A DNA stretch of 64,000 bases from NCBI GenBank assembly GCA_951804985.1, contig OX638136.1:2049852-2113851 (forward strand), written 5' to 3'. A program made the translations under genes and the position numbers. Positions 23,811 through 35,174 of the stretch are shown here, one piece after another. Under the pieces are notes generated by a model, which saw nothing but the letters and a program-made list of their open reading frames with translations, was not told where the DNA came from and searched no databases. Position 1 is the first letter of the stretch, and each line of letters begins with the position of its first letter. Source of the stretch: Dryomyza anilis. Lineage: Eukaryota > Arthropoda > Insecta > Diptera > Dryomyzidae.

Positions 23811-24043
23811 GAACGAAAAGTCACCAAATACATTTTTATGAAAAACTTAATTTCCGAGTTTGTTGATTAATATTATAAAAAGTAATTGATGCATTTTTAA
23901 AGTTGAAATATCAATTGATAGATTTACATTTTCTTATCATGTGGTAAAAAAAATGGAGATCATCGATTAAAAATTGACAGATATATAAAGATGTTTCTAA
24001 AAAATATTTAGCATTTTGAAAATGTATTTGGTGACTTTTCGTT
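23811..24043. mobile_element. Small TIR element (MITE-like), 233 bp
   Basis: The 25 or so bases starting GAACGAAAAGTCACCAAATA at 23811 recur as a perfect reverse complement ending at 24043. The 180-bp interior is AT-rich and non-coding. The size and TIRs fit a non-autonomous DNA transposon; a clear target-site duplication was not found. Confidence 0.6.
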
Positions 24044-24655
24044 CATTTTATTATGGCCTTGAGATTTTGAATTGTCTTGTCAACAACACTTGTTTTATAC
24101 AATTATTTTTTTATTTGTTAATTCTTGTTAAAATATAATTCAAATTTTTATGTTATTGGATTTTTTTTTTTGTTAGTAAAATGTTGAAGAAATTGAAAAT
24201 ATGGAAAAATAAGTAACTTAAATACTCATATGCAGTTTAAGATATTTGTCTTCGATCTTTATTTAAAATTTAAAAGATTAAGATTAACATTTCTTGCCTT
24301 GCTCTTGCAAATGATCATCGCTAGTTCACATATATTGCAGTTCACAGAATTGTTGAAATTTAATTTCTTTGGCTTTTATGGATGAAAATTGTACAAAATT
24401 CATCTTCTTTTCAATTCAGATCATATATCAGGTGAAGTCAATATGTTGCTTTTCATTGGTTTGTGGTCACGAAATTTTAAATTAAATTTTTTTCTTGACG
24501 TAATCAATTAAATAATTCATATAACACAATATTTTTACTGAAATAACAACAAACATTGTTTAAATTACGTTTCCCACTTTACCCCAGTAATTTAGGACCA
24601 TATAAAAAATGTAAAATTATTTGAAAAAAATGGAAATAAAGAAAATTTATACAAA
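24044..24655. other. AT-rich unassigned DNA
   Basis: Homopolymer-rich, no ORF of substance, no repeat recognised. Confidence 0.4.
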
Positions 24656-24780
24656 AACCGAAATCAAAACCGAAACCGTAACATGGAACCGGTATACCGA
24701 AACCGTTTCGTTATAAAAACTTAAAACCGTAACCGAAACCGAAACGCGGAAAAAACCGAAACCGAAATCGAAACCGTTAT
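24656..24780. repeat. Short degenerate repeat of ACCGAA units
   Basis: The words AAACCGAAACCG, AAACCGTAACCG and AACCGAAATC recur throughout, giving an imperfect 6-bp satellite-like tract. A G12-13 run follows at about 24865-24877. Confidence 0.75.
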
Positions 24781-24879
24781 TCGTTTAAAAATTCGATTGA
24801 AAAATCCTTGGTTTTAACTCCTTTTTATTAAGCGTTAGAATTTTGTTTGTTTTGGATTTGTTCGGGGGGGGGGGGGCCA

Positions 24880-26945
24880 TAGCCATTTAGTTGCTTGGCC
24901 CACGCTCGATTCTTTCCACGATTTTTGGTGAAGTCGATAAGCCCATGTCGTTTTTAAGAAATTGGAAAGGTCTGTCGGTTATGACTGAGATTGTGTCCAT
25001 TTCTCGCCAATTCGTCGGCTATTTCGTTCCCCTCAATGCTACAGTGTCCTGGGACCCAGATAATGTCCACATTGTTAACAAGTAAGAGATCAGCAAGGGC
25101 CTCTTTACATTTTAGAACCACTCAGGATTTTACCTTGTCGGTGGATATAGCTCTAATGGCAGCTCGACTGTCTGAGAAAATTTTAATACCCTTGTATACA
25201 CAGTGAGTGCTTTGTATAAATTTTGCCCCTTCTGTTATAGCCACTACTTCCGACTGAAATACGGTGTTGTGGTCATGCAGACAAAGGCTTTCTTTTGCAG
25301 AAAAGGCTTTACAGAAAAAGCCTGCTCCAGTGTGACCGTTTAGTTTTGATCCGTGTAGAGGTGGATCCCCGGATTGCTAAACAATACCTGACCGTTGTCC
25401 CATTCCTTCCTAGTCGGGAAAGCGAACTTTGCGGCGGTATGATTGGTTTACTCCGGGATGCGGTCGCAGTTCCAATTACCTGTAGAAACAGTATTAGGAA
25501 TTGAGTTAATTATGGTTTGCTGATTGGTTAATGTCTCGGAATTGAGCCATCCCCCAAGGATGTTTAGTCGAGCCGCTGCGACCACGGCCTCATATTTAAC
25601 TTCAATTTGTATTAGGCGTATGTTTAGAATAGTCTCAGTTGCTTATGTCGAAGTGGTAGACATCGCACCTGAAATGCCGAGACAACACGCCCGTTGCACT
25701 TTCTCGAGTGGTTTAATGTTAAATTTTCGTCCCAAAGCTGTCCACCATACAAGTGACGCATATGTGAGTATTGGTCGTACAACGCTGGTGAAAATCCAGT
25801 GGGTCATCTTTGGTCGAAGTCCCCATGTAGGACCAATACATCTTCTGCAGGTTGCCCAAACCCTAACGGCTTTTGTGGCTCTGCTAGCTATTTGTGCCTT
25901 CCAGTTAAGTGTAGAATCCAGGATTACTCCAAGGTACTAGACTTGACCTGTAAGTGCCAGTATCTCTCCGTTTACCTGTGGAAGAGGATAGCTAGGTAGC
26001 TTCCTTTTCCTAGTAAAGAGACAGATTTCAGTTTTTTGGGGGTTTATATTTAATCCCCTTGGATATCTCGGCTGATGACCATTCAGCAGAGATATCCAAG
26101 GCTTCTTGGATTCGTCTAGAAAAGAGAAGAGGATGTGTCTCCGAGGCAAGGATGGCGATGTCATCTGCGTAGCAGACAGCATGTAAACCAGCCTCGGTTA
26201 GTCTTCTTAGGAGACTGTTTATGGTGACGACCCAGAGTAGCGGTGAGAGAATGCCACCCTGTGGGGAACCGCGAAACACCCTTCCCCTTAGAGTAATATT
26301 GCCCTGCTGACAAGTGATGGTACTGTTGCACAACATATGACGTACCCAGTGTAAAATAGCCGGGTCTACGTCAAAGGAGGCAAGGGACGAGATCACTGTG
26401 AACGTTATTTAAAGCACCCTCAACATCTATGAAGGCTGCTAGAGTGAGTCCTTTTAGGTCCATATACCTTTCAATTTTGTTAACTACCTCAATTAAGGAG
26501 GTTTCAACGGATCGTCCCTTTATGTATGCGTGTTGCTTTAATTTCAGCTGCTCATAAGGGATTTTTTGGATCTCCTGGATGTCCGTCTATCCAGGCTTTA
26601 TGAGGCATCCCTTAATCAGAGCTATACCCCCATCACATGGCAAGAATCATGAGTAGTTTTCATACCTAAGCCGGGCAAAGAGACCTACTCAACCCCCAAG
26701 GCATATAGACCCATAAGTCTAATGTCCTTCCTACTGAAACGCTCATAAGGGATTATGCGTTCCATTGTTTTCAGTAGGAAGGACATTAGACTTATGGGTC
26801 TATATGCCTTGGGGGTTGAGTAGGTCTCTTTACCCGGCTTAGGTATGAAAACTACTCTTGATTCTTGCCATGTGAGGGGGGTATAGCTCTGATTAAGGGA
26901 TGCCTCATAAAGCCTGGATAGACGGCGTCCAGGTGTCTTTATTAT
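24880..26945 (-). pseudogene. LINE ORF2 fragment with reverse transcriptase and RNase H (LOA/I-like)
   Basis: Minus-strand reading from 26945 gives RT motifs in order: VVFIPKPGKETYSTPKAYRP and ISLMSFLLKTMERII (26860-26745); QHAYIKGRSVETSLIEVVNK, then AAFIDVEGALNNV (26545-26410); and in 26396-26028 the FRGSPQGGILSPLLW box and the catalytic VCYADDIAIL box. RNase H follows at about 25260-24950 with SVFQSEVVAI, IFSDSRAAIRAIS and WVPGHCSIEGNEIADELA, which hold the expected acidic and His residues. The RT-RNase H order points to the I/LOA group. Several stops and frameshifts break it, the endonuclease and ORF1 are missing, and a 160-bp inverted copy of its own sequence is wedged in at about 26580-26740. 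Confidence 0.85.
26577..26934. repeat. Fold-back: ~160-bp inverted repeat inside the LINE
   Basis: About 26579-26740 is an almost exact reverse complement of about 26769-26934, separated by about 28 bases. Both arms encode the same RT stretch, the right arm in the element's own orientation. CTCATAAGGGAT occurs at both 26546 and 26742, marking the edges of the extra arm. Confidence 0.9.
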
Positions 26946-27920
26946 TATTTTTTATCATAAATAAACGCATTTTTTAATTTCACACCGTCGTTTTTAGCAT
27001 TCTTTGTAATGGCTGAATTTGTAAAAAATGAGCCAATTCGTGATAAACAAACACCAAACCTGTACCTTTTGAAATTATAATATTTGTTGTACTGTCATTA
27101 AACACACTAATTTATCATATTTGAATGCAAATAGTGAGTAACCCAGAGGTTATGGTGCATAACGGACTTCAGATTCGAGATAATCGACTCTAAAACCATT
27201 ATCAAATCGAAAGATGGTATATTTTGTTATTAAACTTTAGGGCCATCTATCAAATTTGCCACTAGATCCTCCCAGATGATATTGTTGTGACTGTTGTGAC
27301 TGTTGATACTGACACGGCGAGGTAGTGCGTATTTTCGCATACGTTTTTTTTTTTTCAAAAACAAATAAATAAAAAATAAACAAACAAATTTAAAATTCAT
27401 TTATCATTTGAAATTCTCAACTCAACAGAATTTATAGATCACAAATTATTTCACCACATATAATTATAGTAAACCTGAACCTGTACTCTCCACTAAAATT
27501 TAAAACTCAATCTCACCACACAACGAAAACGTAATAAAAAAGTCACCACACTGAACAAAATTGCTTAGAAGCAGTACGAAATTTATCGAGTCGGAAAATC
27601 TGTTTTCTTTTGACAGAAGGCGCTTTACTTAATTATTTGGTTTCTTGACATTTCCATTCACCAAAGTATGACGTAATGAATTTAAGAACAACTTACCGAT
27701 ATATACTCACACTACAAAATTCACCTCTGAGAAATTCAGATTTTCATTGAATATATCAAAAAAAATAAACTTAACACTATCGAAAAAAAAAAAAAAATAT
27801 TGCACACATGTAGAAGTTCGCCTGGGATGAAAAGATGTCGAGTCGGACTTTCTATTTTCGTCTGACAGAGGGAGCTTTGTACAATTTAGTATTCTCCATA
27901 ATTCAGGCTTTCAAGCTGCC
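26946..27920. other. AT-rich stretch with minor repeat relics
   Basis: No gene seen. It contains a minus-strand relic of SINE family 2 body sequence (about 27150-27195), scattered minus-strand 15-bp minisatellite words (27445-27545), and two similar GTCGAGTCGGA...GACAGA segments at about 27577 and 27838. Confidence 0.4.
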
Positions 27921-27928
27921 TACATTTT

Positions 27929-28041
27929 AGTCGCACGCAGTGCCCGCTTTTCAGCATCATGCGTGCGACTTTCGTGCGTCTTTTTTTCATATTAGTTGCA
28001 CGCAGTGCCCGCATTTCAGTATCATGCGTGCGACTTTTTTT
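27929..28041. repeat. Two tandem hairpin units with 11-bp stems
   Basis: GTCGCACGCAGTGCCCGC ... CATGCGTGCGACTT occurs twice, 66 bases apart. In the first unit AGTCGCACGCA pairs perfectly with TGCGTGCGACT across about 20 bases; in the second the left stem carries one change (TTGCACGCA). Confidence 0.7.
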
Positions 28042-28159
28042 CACGCATATGCCTATCACGCATATGTCGCACAAGTGTTTCCGAATTGTATCATCACGCA
28101 TGCGAGTTTCATTGAAAGGTGGTCGAGTGCGCCTTGTGTGAGAACAATGTCAAGTTAAA

Positions 28160-28349
28160 TAGTGGACATTAAATAGTGGACAAGCAGTTGTTAGAATTTG
28201 TTGTTAGTAAAGTCGTTTATTAAAGTGAATTAATAAAGTTAATTTTTATAATTTAAACCAATCATACTTAAGAGTGTTTTTTTATTATGTACACAATCCA
28301 GAGATACAAACTTGTAGCACAGTTTTCCGTAGACTGAATTTTCGTAACA
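28160..28349 (+). repeat. Truncated LTR of family A, plus orientation
   Basis: Matches the R-U5 half of the family A LTR (GTACACAATCCAG, then AGACTGAATTTTCGTAACA at its end) and directly precedes the primer-binding site, so it is the remaining part of a 5' LTR. Confidence 0.8.
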
Positions 28350-28350
28350 T

Positions 28351-28368
28351 TGGTGTCAGAAGTGGGAT
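28351..28368 (+). promoter_or_regulatory. Primer-binding site of family A element, plus copy
   Basis: TGGTGTCAGAAGTGGGAT, identical to the minus-strand site at 1411-1428, one base after the LTR end. Confidence 0.8.
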
Positions 28369-28379
28369 TGTGATACAAA

Positions 28380-29040
28380 ATGGTTAAATTTATAAACTTA
28401 AAGTCGACCAGCTAAAGAAGGAGCAGTAGAGGAGTAGATCGTAATCTTTCAACTACTGGAACGAAAGTATAGCTGCAGAAAAATGAAGGCCCAAGGCATT
28501 CTTCTCGCGGAGCATGAATTTAAAATTGAAGCTGGAGCATCGTCATCGAAAAACTGGAAACAGAGGAGAAAGTACAGATCCAAGTTTTGATACGAGCCAG
28601 TTGATCAGAGCTATACAGCAACAGTATCCAACAAATTATATCAAAAATGTCTGGAAAATTAATAAAACAATTTCAAGAAAATTCCAATTAGCTCAAAGCA
28701 GAGCTTCTAGAGAATTCGAAACAACTTCTAGAAAATTCAAATAAAATAGAGCAGAAACTTCAGGAAAATTCTGAATAGTTTTAAGAACTTTCGAAGCACA
28801 TTTTGGAAATTTCTAATACAAAGTAAACGAACTTGAGGCAAATGTAAATGACATGGAAGGCAAATTTGGAAATGGCATCGACAAAAAATTCCAGCTAAGT
28901 TGACCTACACAGCATGTTGTTAGTGGTACGAGGCCAAAATCGCCGATGTATGATGCAACCACAGCGTTCAAAGTTTTTAAGCTTCAATTTGAGACCACGG
29001 CTGTAAGTAATTGATGGAACAATAAAGACAGCGCACTTAT
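28380..29040 (+). pseudogene. Family A gag remnant
   Basis: It starts ATGGTTAAATT, the same Met-Val-Lys-Phe start as the minus copy at 1399. It then degenerates through frame changes that still show the SAP-like N-terminus, a glutamate/asparagine-rich heptad-like segment (LLENSNKIEQKLQENSE in one frame, 28690-28770), and TTAFKVFKLQFETTA at about 28958-29005, a typical start of a Gypsy capsid domain. Many stops and indels: clearly dead. This part of gag is missing from the copy at 956-1399, so together they show that the family had a full gag. Confidence 0.65.
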
Positions 29041-29059
29041 CGTAGCACTAAAAGGAGGC

Positions 29060-29680
29060 GTAGTCGAAGTATTGTAGACTGTTCCAAAAAGTGACAAGCA
29101 ACTGTCGTGAAAAAGGTAAATGTGTAATTTCGCCACCAGAAAAGAGACCTGAGGATGGCAATATAACACAAGGGACCATCGGGGAAATCAGGCACTGTGT
29201 CGGCACGAGTGTGTACAATGGAATCTGGAGAGTCCTCGAGAGAAGAAGAAAAGACGAACATAATTCACATTCGTTCATTGGGTGTCGTGCCAGATGATCA
29301 ATGGCGTCTAGAGCAAATACGAAATGATCAAAAGAAAGACATCACAAAATTAGGACGTTCAAGAAACAAAAAAAAGCCATTCAGGTAAGAGTTAGCATCC
29401 AACAGTCCAATAAGTATGGCTAACTGAACGCAGTGGCAAAGCCTGAATTTAAAATTGTTGTTTGTACCGTGTGTTGGAAACTGAAAATGACAAATCGTCC
29501 CAAAAATTGGTGTCGGATATTAGAAGTCAGTCGCCTATTGGATTCACAGATATAAGTAATGTGTATCGGCAAAAAGAACGTCGGTACGTCGGTGGCTGCC
29601 AGGAATCGATTTTCGACCATCGCCAAAACCGGTCTCATCAGCTGGATTATGTTAACAAACATAAAACACCAAGCTAACAA
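29060..29680 (+). pseudogene. Family A pol remnant (after an internal deletion)
   Basis: The frame shows NIIHIRSLGVVPDDQWRLEQ followed by IRNDQKKDITKL (29258-29360), resembling the linker between RNase H and integrase of Gypsy pol, then fragments at 29460-29680 in another frame. Gag joins this region directly, so most of pol is deleted. The assignment rests on position and general resemblance only. Confidence 0.4.
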
Positions 29681-30214
29681 CTAAAAAGATGCAAAACATC
29701 TGAAGTAGTCAATCACCGAACAAAAACAACAACAACCTGAAAACAATTAAAAAGAGCATGCACTTAAATTTTATTACATATGAAGGTTATATAAAAAATA
29801 TAAACAAATATAATAACAAATATAATTAAAAAATTTTAAGGATTTTTAAGGAATATGCGCGATTTACTAAAACAAGTTTATGTAGGTTCCATATTTAATC
29901 AAAGCAACAAGAAATATTTCAAATATTTAACAATACTAGTCTAATTAGTCTAACTAATATACATAAAAGTTTTAAATTTAATAACATTGAAGAATATAAT
30001 GGATTTTGTAACAAGTATGGTATTGCTGCTATTATTTTTACACCAAAATTCAAGACTCATTTGCAAAAGGTACCATATTTTTGAAATAGGTTAAGAATAT
30101 GGAAAAATTAGACGGCATTGTACTGATATAATTCCATGTAAATAATAAAAATAATTCAATGTTCTTATTACGCAACACTTCTAAAAATTCAAATACGCAT
30201 TAGTTCATCTATAT
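29681..30214. other. AT-rich unassigned DNA
   Basis: No coding sequence, repeat or element end recognised. Confidence 0.4.
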
Positions 30215-30470
30215 TGTTACGAAAATTCATTTTACGGAAAACTGATCTCCGGGTTGTGTACTAAATAAAAACAATCTTATATTTGGTTTACATTACAACA
30301 ATTAACTTTATTAATTCACATTAACTAACAACTAATTATAAATTCTAACAACTGTTGCATGTCCACAATTTAACTTGACATTGATCACACACGAGATGCA
30401 CTCGATCACATTCCAGTCACTACTGAAGTGCTGCATGCATCAGTTCGACACGATTCGACAAGCTTCCGAA
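30215..30470 (-). repeat. Truncated LTR of family A, minus orientation
   Basis: Starts TGTTACGAAAATTCA and follows the family LTR for about 250 bases, then ends abruptly at CGACAAGCTTC where the left palindrome arm begins. It therefore marks the outer breakpoint of the palindrome on this side. Confidence 0.8.
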
Positions 30471-30489
30471 TGCTTCAAAGTAATATTAT

Positions 30490-31452
30490 TTACGAAAACA
30501 AACTCGAGTATTAAATCAATTAAGCTTTTACAACGTGTTTCTGTCAGAAAGTGATTAAATTAATAAAATACTATTATAGATTGCCCAACCTCTGATTCGT
30601 TTAATATTTCATGCACGCTCTGAAAAAGACTTGATTTATCAAATTTGTGGTAAAATATTTTGTATATTGACCAACGCAAATACATTTTTTTTTCTGTGTA
30701 TAATTTATTAACATTATTTCTTACCTTTGGACTGAAATCCGATTGTTCCTTATTTGACGGTTGCACTATCTCAGCGTTATCTCTAATCTAAAAGAAATTA
30801 ATATTTATTAGCAGATAGTTTCTAAATAATGGGTTGTACTGATGACTTGTAAAGCCTTGAGAATTGACTGGTGGTATATGGCTGCATCTGCAAATTTATA
30901 TTTCTCTAAAATATCAGAATTTTATTTGTAAGATAGTTTAGAGTCTAAAGCTTTTTGCAATACCCTTTTTTTATTGTGTTTTTTCAAAACATGGTTTTAT
31001 ACAGCAAATAAAAATCCTTCTTTACGTAGAAAGTGGTTGAAAGGTGTCATGAAACTATTCGGGCCTAACATTTTATTTATTACTGCGAACTAAGAGGCCG
31101 TCCAATTACCCCTACTTGAAAAAAAATGTGTTGTAAGTCGTCGGCTAATTCTTTAGCGTTTTAAATTCTCTCGCTTACATACGAGTATATTTGAAGGAAC
31201 ATTGTTTAGGTCGGAAGTGAAAATGGAAAAAATGAATTTTCATATTAGAGACATTCTAATCATCACGAAGAACTCTCTGGTTAATTATCTTCTACCACTC
31301 ACCTTTTTCCTCCGCCATGCGAACAACTTTTCCCGAAATTCTGCTCCGAATAGCATATACATTTATAAGGATTTAAAATACATACTTACGATGTTTTGAT
31401 CAAATTTTCTAAATTGAACATTTCTAAAAGCTCCAAAAGTTGATCTGACATT
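30490..31452 (-). pseudogene. SAM-domain multicopy insect gene, left-arm copy (5' exons only)
   Basis: On the minus strand a first exon starts at the ATG at 31451 (MSDQLLELLEMFNLENLIK) and ends at a GTAAGT donor near 31389. Exon 2 has lost its first part but keeps AEFREKLFAWRRKK and a GTGAGT donor (31300-31340). Exon 3 (about 30720-30785) reads IRDNAEIVQPSNKEQSDFSP without a stop. Exon 4 (about 30490-30625) holds ILNESEVGQSIIVFY. The helical start plus FREKL-type ending looks like a sterile alpha motif of a protein family that, from memory, is present in many dispersed copies in insects and has no known function. The arm ends before the later exons. Where this copy has Glu and Gln codons, the two right-hand copies have stops. 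Confidence 0.6.
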
Positions 31453-31564
31453 TTAACAATATGAATATTTGACTCACAGTAAACAATTTGTTTTTTTTTT
31501 GTTCAATGATGGCACATTTAAAAAAAAAATTAAAACCAAACGTACTTACAGTTTTTAAAAAGTG

Positions 31565-31815
31565 TTTTTACTTTTTTGGGTGCATCGGTTCACATGACGT
31601 TGCAGCTGTACCCAAGTTCATTATTGGAATTAATTGTGTGATTCTGTTCCAATGACATTGCAGAAACACCCAGGTGTATCATTGGAATTATGTGGGTGAA
31701 TCTGTTCCAATGGCGTTGCAGATGCACTTAAGTGCATCATTAGTGTTATGTGGGTGCATCTTTTGTAATGACGTTGCAGCTGCACCCAAGTTCATCATTT
31801 GGGTGTATTTTTTCG
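31565..31815. repeat. ~59-bp tandem repeat, left-arm copy
   Basis: About four units built of GTGCATC.. TTGGAATTA.. GGGTGAATCTGTTCCAATG.. GTTGCAG. Same array as at 45770-46078, in reverse orientation. Confidence 0.75.
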
Positions 31816-32287
31816 AATACGTTTGCAAAAACAAAGAAGTGTATCCCATCGTGCATCTCCTTATGCTAAAATTTTGTAATTAATCAAATTAAACTCTAAA
31901 ATTATTACCGGAGATAACAAAATATAGTTCACACAGACTTAAATTTGAATCAATTTTGACTTAAAATCAAAATAAATTTGTTCGTTCATTTTTACACCAG
32001 ATAGAATTTGTTTTAGCCTGGAATGACTTGAAATTGATATAAGAACGCACGGACTTAATTTCTAGAACGCATTCTTTTTTTCTGTGTATCTAATTTTTTA
32101 ATCTCATTGATTTATCTCGTACATAAGACTTTGGTTTTATCTTTTCAAAATTGGGATAAATTAAATTCATTGATTTTATACTAAATTTTATATCATGTTT
32201 TGTATATAGAATTTTATTTAGAGCTCTGGAATGAATTTTATATCGTGTCGTTTGCAGTACTCTTACAAAAAAGCGCTTTTTGAAAAT

Positions 32288-32335
32288 CCCGGGATTAGTT
32301 ATTTTTAATCCCGGTATTTCCGGGATCCCGAATAC
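32288..32335. repeat. Cluster of CCCGGGATT-type short palindromes
   Basis: The words ATCCCGGGATT, AATCCCGG and TCCGGGATCCCG lie in 50 bases. The counterpart at 45140-45205 has a different number of them, so the cluster is unstable. Confidence 0.6.
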
Positions 32336-32463
32336 CGAGTTTGTATTCCCTAATCACAGTAGGCGCTAGTGTATCGCAGTTCAGCCTGGTTTCATTGGCT
32401 TCAACTCGTACTCACAATCGCACTCGCGTCCGCGTATTGTTTTAAGTTAAATTTTATTTATTA

Positions 32464-32775
32464 TAATAATAATAATAGTTTGGCGCTACAGTCCTGTATA
32501 GAACTTCGACCGAGCTCTCTCACCAATTTGAGGTGTGCGTGTTATATTTGTACTCAAAGTGGTGGGACCTACAGTTTATTGCCGAATCCGAACAGCGGGT
32601 GAGAGCTTTTTCATAGGCAATGGTTTTACTCTCGGAGGTTTGCCATTTACTGCCGAGAGGTAGCGCGGTATAGAAAAATGTTTTTATGAAAAGATGTTGT
32701 TAACCCCAGTCCAGGTTTGAACCGGGGACCTTTCGGCTCGCAGTCCCACGCACTAACCACTGAGCTACCGCAGCT
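32464..32775 (-). mobile_element. tRNA-derived SINE (family 1), independent insertion with target-site duplication
   Basis: A single-body version of the SINE in the 4.4-kb array. Minus-strand head GGTAGCTCAGTGGTTAG (A box) and GGTTCAAACCTGG (B box); tail of TTATTA units at 32464-32475. It is flanked by the perfect 14-bp direct repeat AATTTTATTTATTA (32450-32463 and 32776-32789). The other palindrome arm has the empty site once, as TAATAAATAAAATT at about 45023. Confidence 0.95.
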
Positions 32776-33059
32776 AATTTTATTTATTAATTCTTTAATT
32801 TTCACTAAACTCGAGTCAAATGTTATCTGTCTATTTGACAGAAGCACAGAACGTTTGACAGACGCTCAGGACGTTTGACACATGGTTTGAGCCGTTTACT
32901 CTGTTTGATACTTCTATCTTATCACTGCATCATGAGTTTCGGTAAGTTATCTATTTCCTAAGTTACAGTAAATTAAGCTGGCGCAACTTTTTCTTAAGTT
33001 TAAGTCATAAATCCATCCTACAAAATTTAATTTATTTCTAAGATAGTGCTGCCAAAGTT

Positions 33060-33850
33060 TTAAAATTTTCAATTGATTTGACGTTAAAAAATGTCCGAAC
33101 TTCTTTGATCCAGAAAAAAATTTTGTCTGGGGAATTTACAATGACAAATTTATAAGACAAATTTGAGACAAATTTAACAAACAGACACCTGACAATCATC
33201 CAAAATTTTTGCAACTTTTTTTGTCGGCAAAATCGTACGATATCGAATTAGATCTTGTGGCAATGTCGAAGGCCGAATCATACTATAACTGCAAAAATAA
33301 TTCAAAGCGACATATTGCAGTTTTTTTCGAAACGATAATAAAAACGATTCTGGATTAATGTTGCATCAAATATATCGAGATTTATTTGTAAAACATTGCG
33401 ATATCGATGCGGAAAATGTTCGAGGCATAAAGCACATGGCAGACTGGTTACAAAATTTTTTCAGATTTTGGTACCAATAATACTTAAAACATATTAAAAA
33501 ATTTTGTTTTTTAAAATACCGTATATAAATTTGATATTTGAATAAATTTGAAGAGGTTTCCTTTTTATGAACAATTAATTTAAAATGCAATTACAATGAC
33601 CATTGATTAGATGTTTGGATTCATTAGTTATGACGAAGTTTGTTTTATTATCTCTAAAACGAGGTTTGCAGCATTCTTTAGGCAAAGGTTTTTTTCTACA
33701 ATCACAAAAACTAATAATTTATTTCTTTTTTTGAAACTTTGGACAATTGTATCTCTGGAGAAGGAGAGTCTCGTAGATTTGTGTGGAATGTCTCTAAAGC
33801 AAAAAGTTTCACTTACTAAAAAAATGTTAAAATGATTCCAATGCCAGTTT
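33060..33850 (+). pseudogene. Unrecognised gene remnant X, left-arm copy
   Basis: Plus-strand segments match a minus-strand reading in the other arm. 33090-33357 corresponds to the longer open stretch at 44666-44376, but here it is broken by frameshifts after SLIQKKILSGEFTM. 33390-33475 reads DIDAENVRGIKHMADWLQNF before a stop. 33611-33832 reads FISYDEVCFIISKTRFAAFF and further to a stop. I do not recognise the protein. Its persistence in both arms and the conservative differences (for example MADWLQNFF versus MADWLPNFF) suggest former coding function. Its direction is away from the SAM-domain gene, with the 59-bp array between them. Confidence 0.35.
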
Positions 33851-34500
33851 GTGCAAAGCACGATTCTTGGATAAAAACTTGTTGATATCTTATTAATTAA
33901 AGTCAAAATTTTTGTGTATTGTTTTATTCTGATTGCGCCTTTATTTTATACTATTTTATAACTGATTCCGAAAACGGGTTTGTTAAATAGGGTCCAGTTT
34001 TTAAGAATTTTAAGTTTAATTATTTTCTCTCCTTTTATTTTTAATAGTCGAATCAAAAACAATAATGTAATATTCTTTTCGGTGTTAGTCGTACAAAACT
34101 ATGCGCTACCATATATTTTTTATATATGCCGGTGAAAAATAGCCAAAGGAAATTCAAAATTTTATAATAAATTTAAAATTTTATAAATAAAAAACAATAT
34201 TACTTGATGAAAAAAAGATAAAAATTATTGTTATTGTTACACTCATTTGTGCAATTATACGGTGAACAGTGGGTTTTTTGTGGGTTTTTAGTTTCGACAC
34301 AGAGTGTTTTTATAATTTAGCGGTTTTTTTTATTAAATTTAATTGAAGTTATACTTTTTATATTGTATAACTTTTCCTTGAACAGCAACACAGGTGATTG
34401 TAGGTTTTTGGACTGAAGTTTTTCTCGGATTGAGTTAAATAATTATTCGAGATTTCTAAGTGCTACGAGCCATGGCAGACTGAAGTCAGTTTTGTCTAAA

Positions 34501-35172
34501 TAATTGTGTTGTAATTATTTTTTAAAATTTTTAACAAAGTTTCTAGTTAACTGTAAATGCAAATAAAATTCAATGAAAAACCAGCTGTCTTTTATTAAAT
34601 TAATTTTCTTCAATTACTAAAAGCAAAACGAGTTGGCAAAGTTAGATCACATGGGTAAGTTCGGTCACATGGGGCGGACTTTTATAGTCGGTCGGGCCCG
34701 ACTCTTGGTAAATATATTAGTGATATAATTTGGTGGGATAATTTTTAATAATTTACGACTAAAATATCCACTACAAAAAATCGATAAAAAATGAAGAAAT
34801 TCAAATGTGGGCGGATTACGCCCATGTTTGAAACATATATTTTAAATTGAATAATTGTGTTGTAATTATTTTTTTAATTGTTTAACAAAGTTTCTAGTTA
34901 ACTGTAAATGCAAATAAAATTCAATGAAAAACCATCTGTCTCGTATTAAATTAAATTTCTTCAATTACTAAAAGAAAAACGAGTTGGGAAAGTTAGATCA
35001 CATGGGTAAGTTCGGTCACATGGGCGGACTTTTATAGTCGGTCGGGCCCGACTCTTGGTAAATATATTAGTGATATAATTTGGTGGGATAATTTTTAATA
35101 ATTTACGACTAAAATATCCACTACAAAAAATCGATAAAAAATGAAGAAATTCAAATATGGGCGGATTACGCC
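34501..35172. repeat. Tandem duplication, 351-bp unit x2
   Basis: TAATTGTGTTGTAATTATTT starts at 34501 and again at 34852. The copies share the TCACATGGGTAAGTTCGGTC and GGTCGGGCCCGACTCTTGG stretches and differ by only a few bases. The first copy provides the empty site for the MITE at 35175. It lies in the 34390-36355 block missing from the other arm. The rest of that block shows no gene. Confidence 0.9.
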
Positions 35173-35174
35173 TA

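Noticed and set aside
25524..25940. 138-codon plus-strand frame
   Set aside because: Antisense shadow of the LINE between RT and RNase H.
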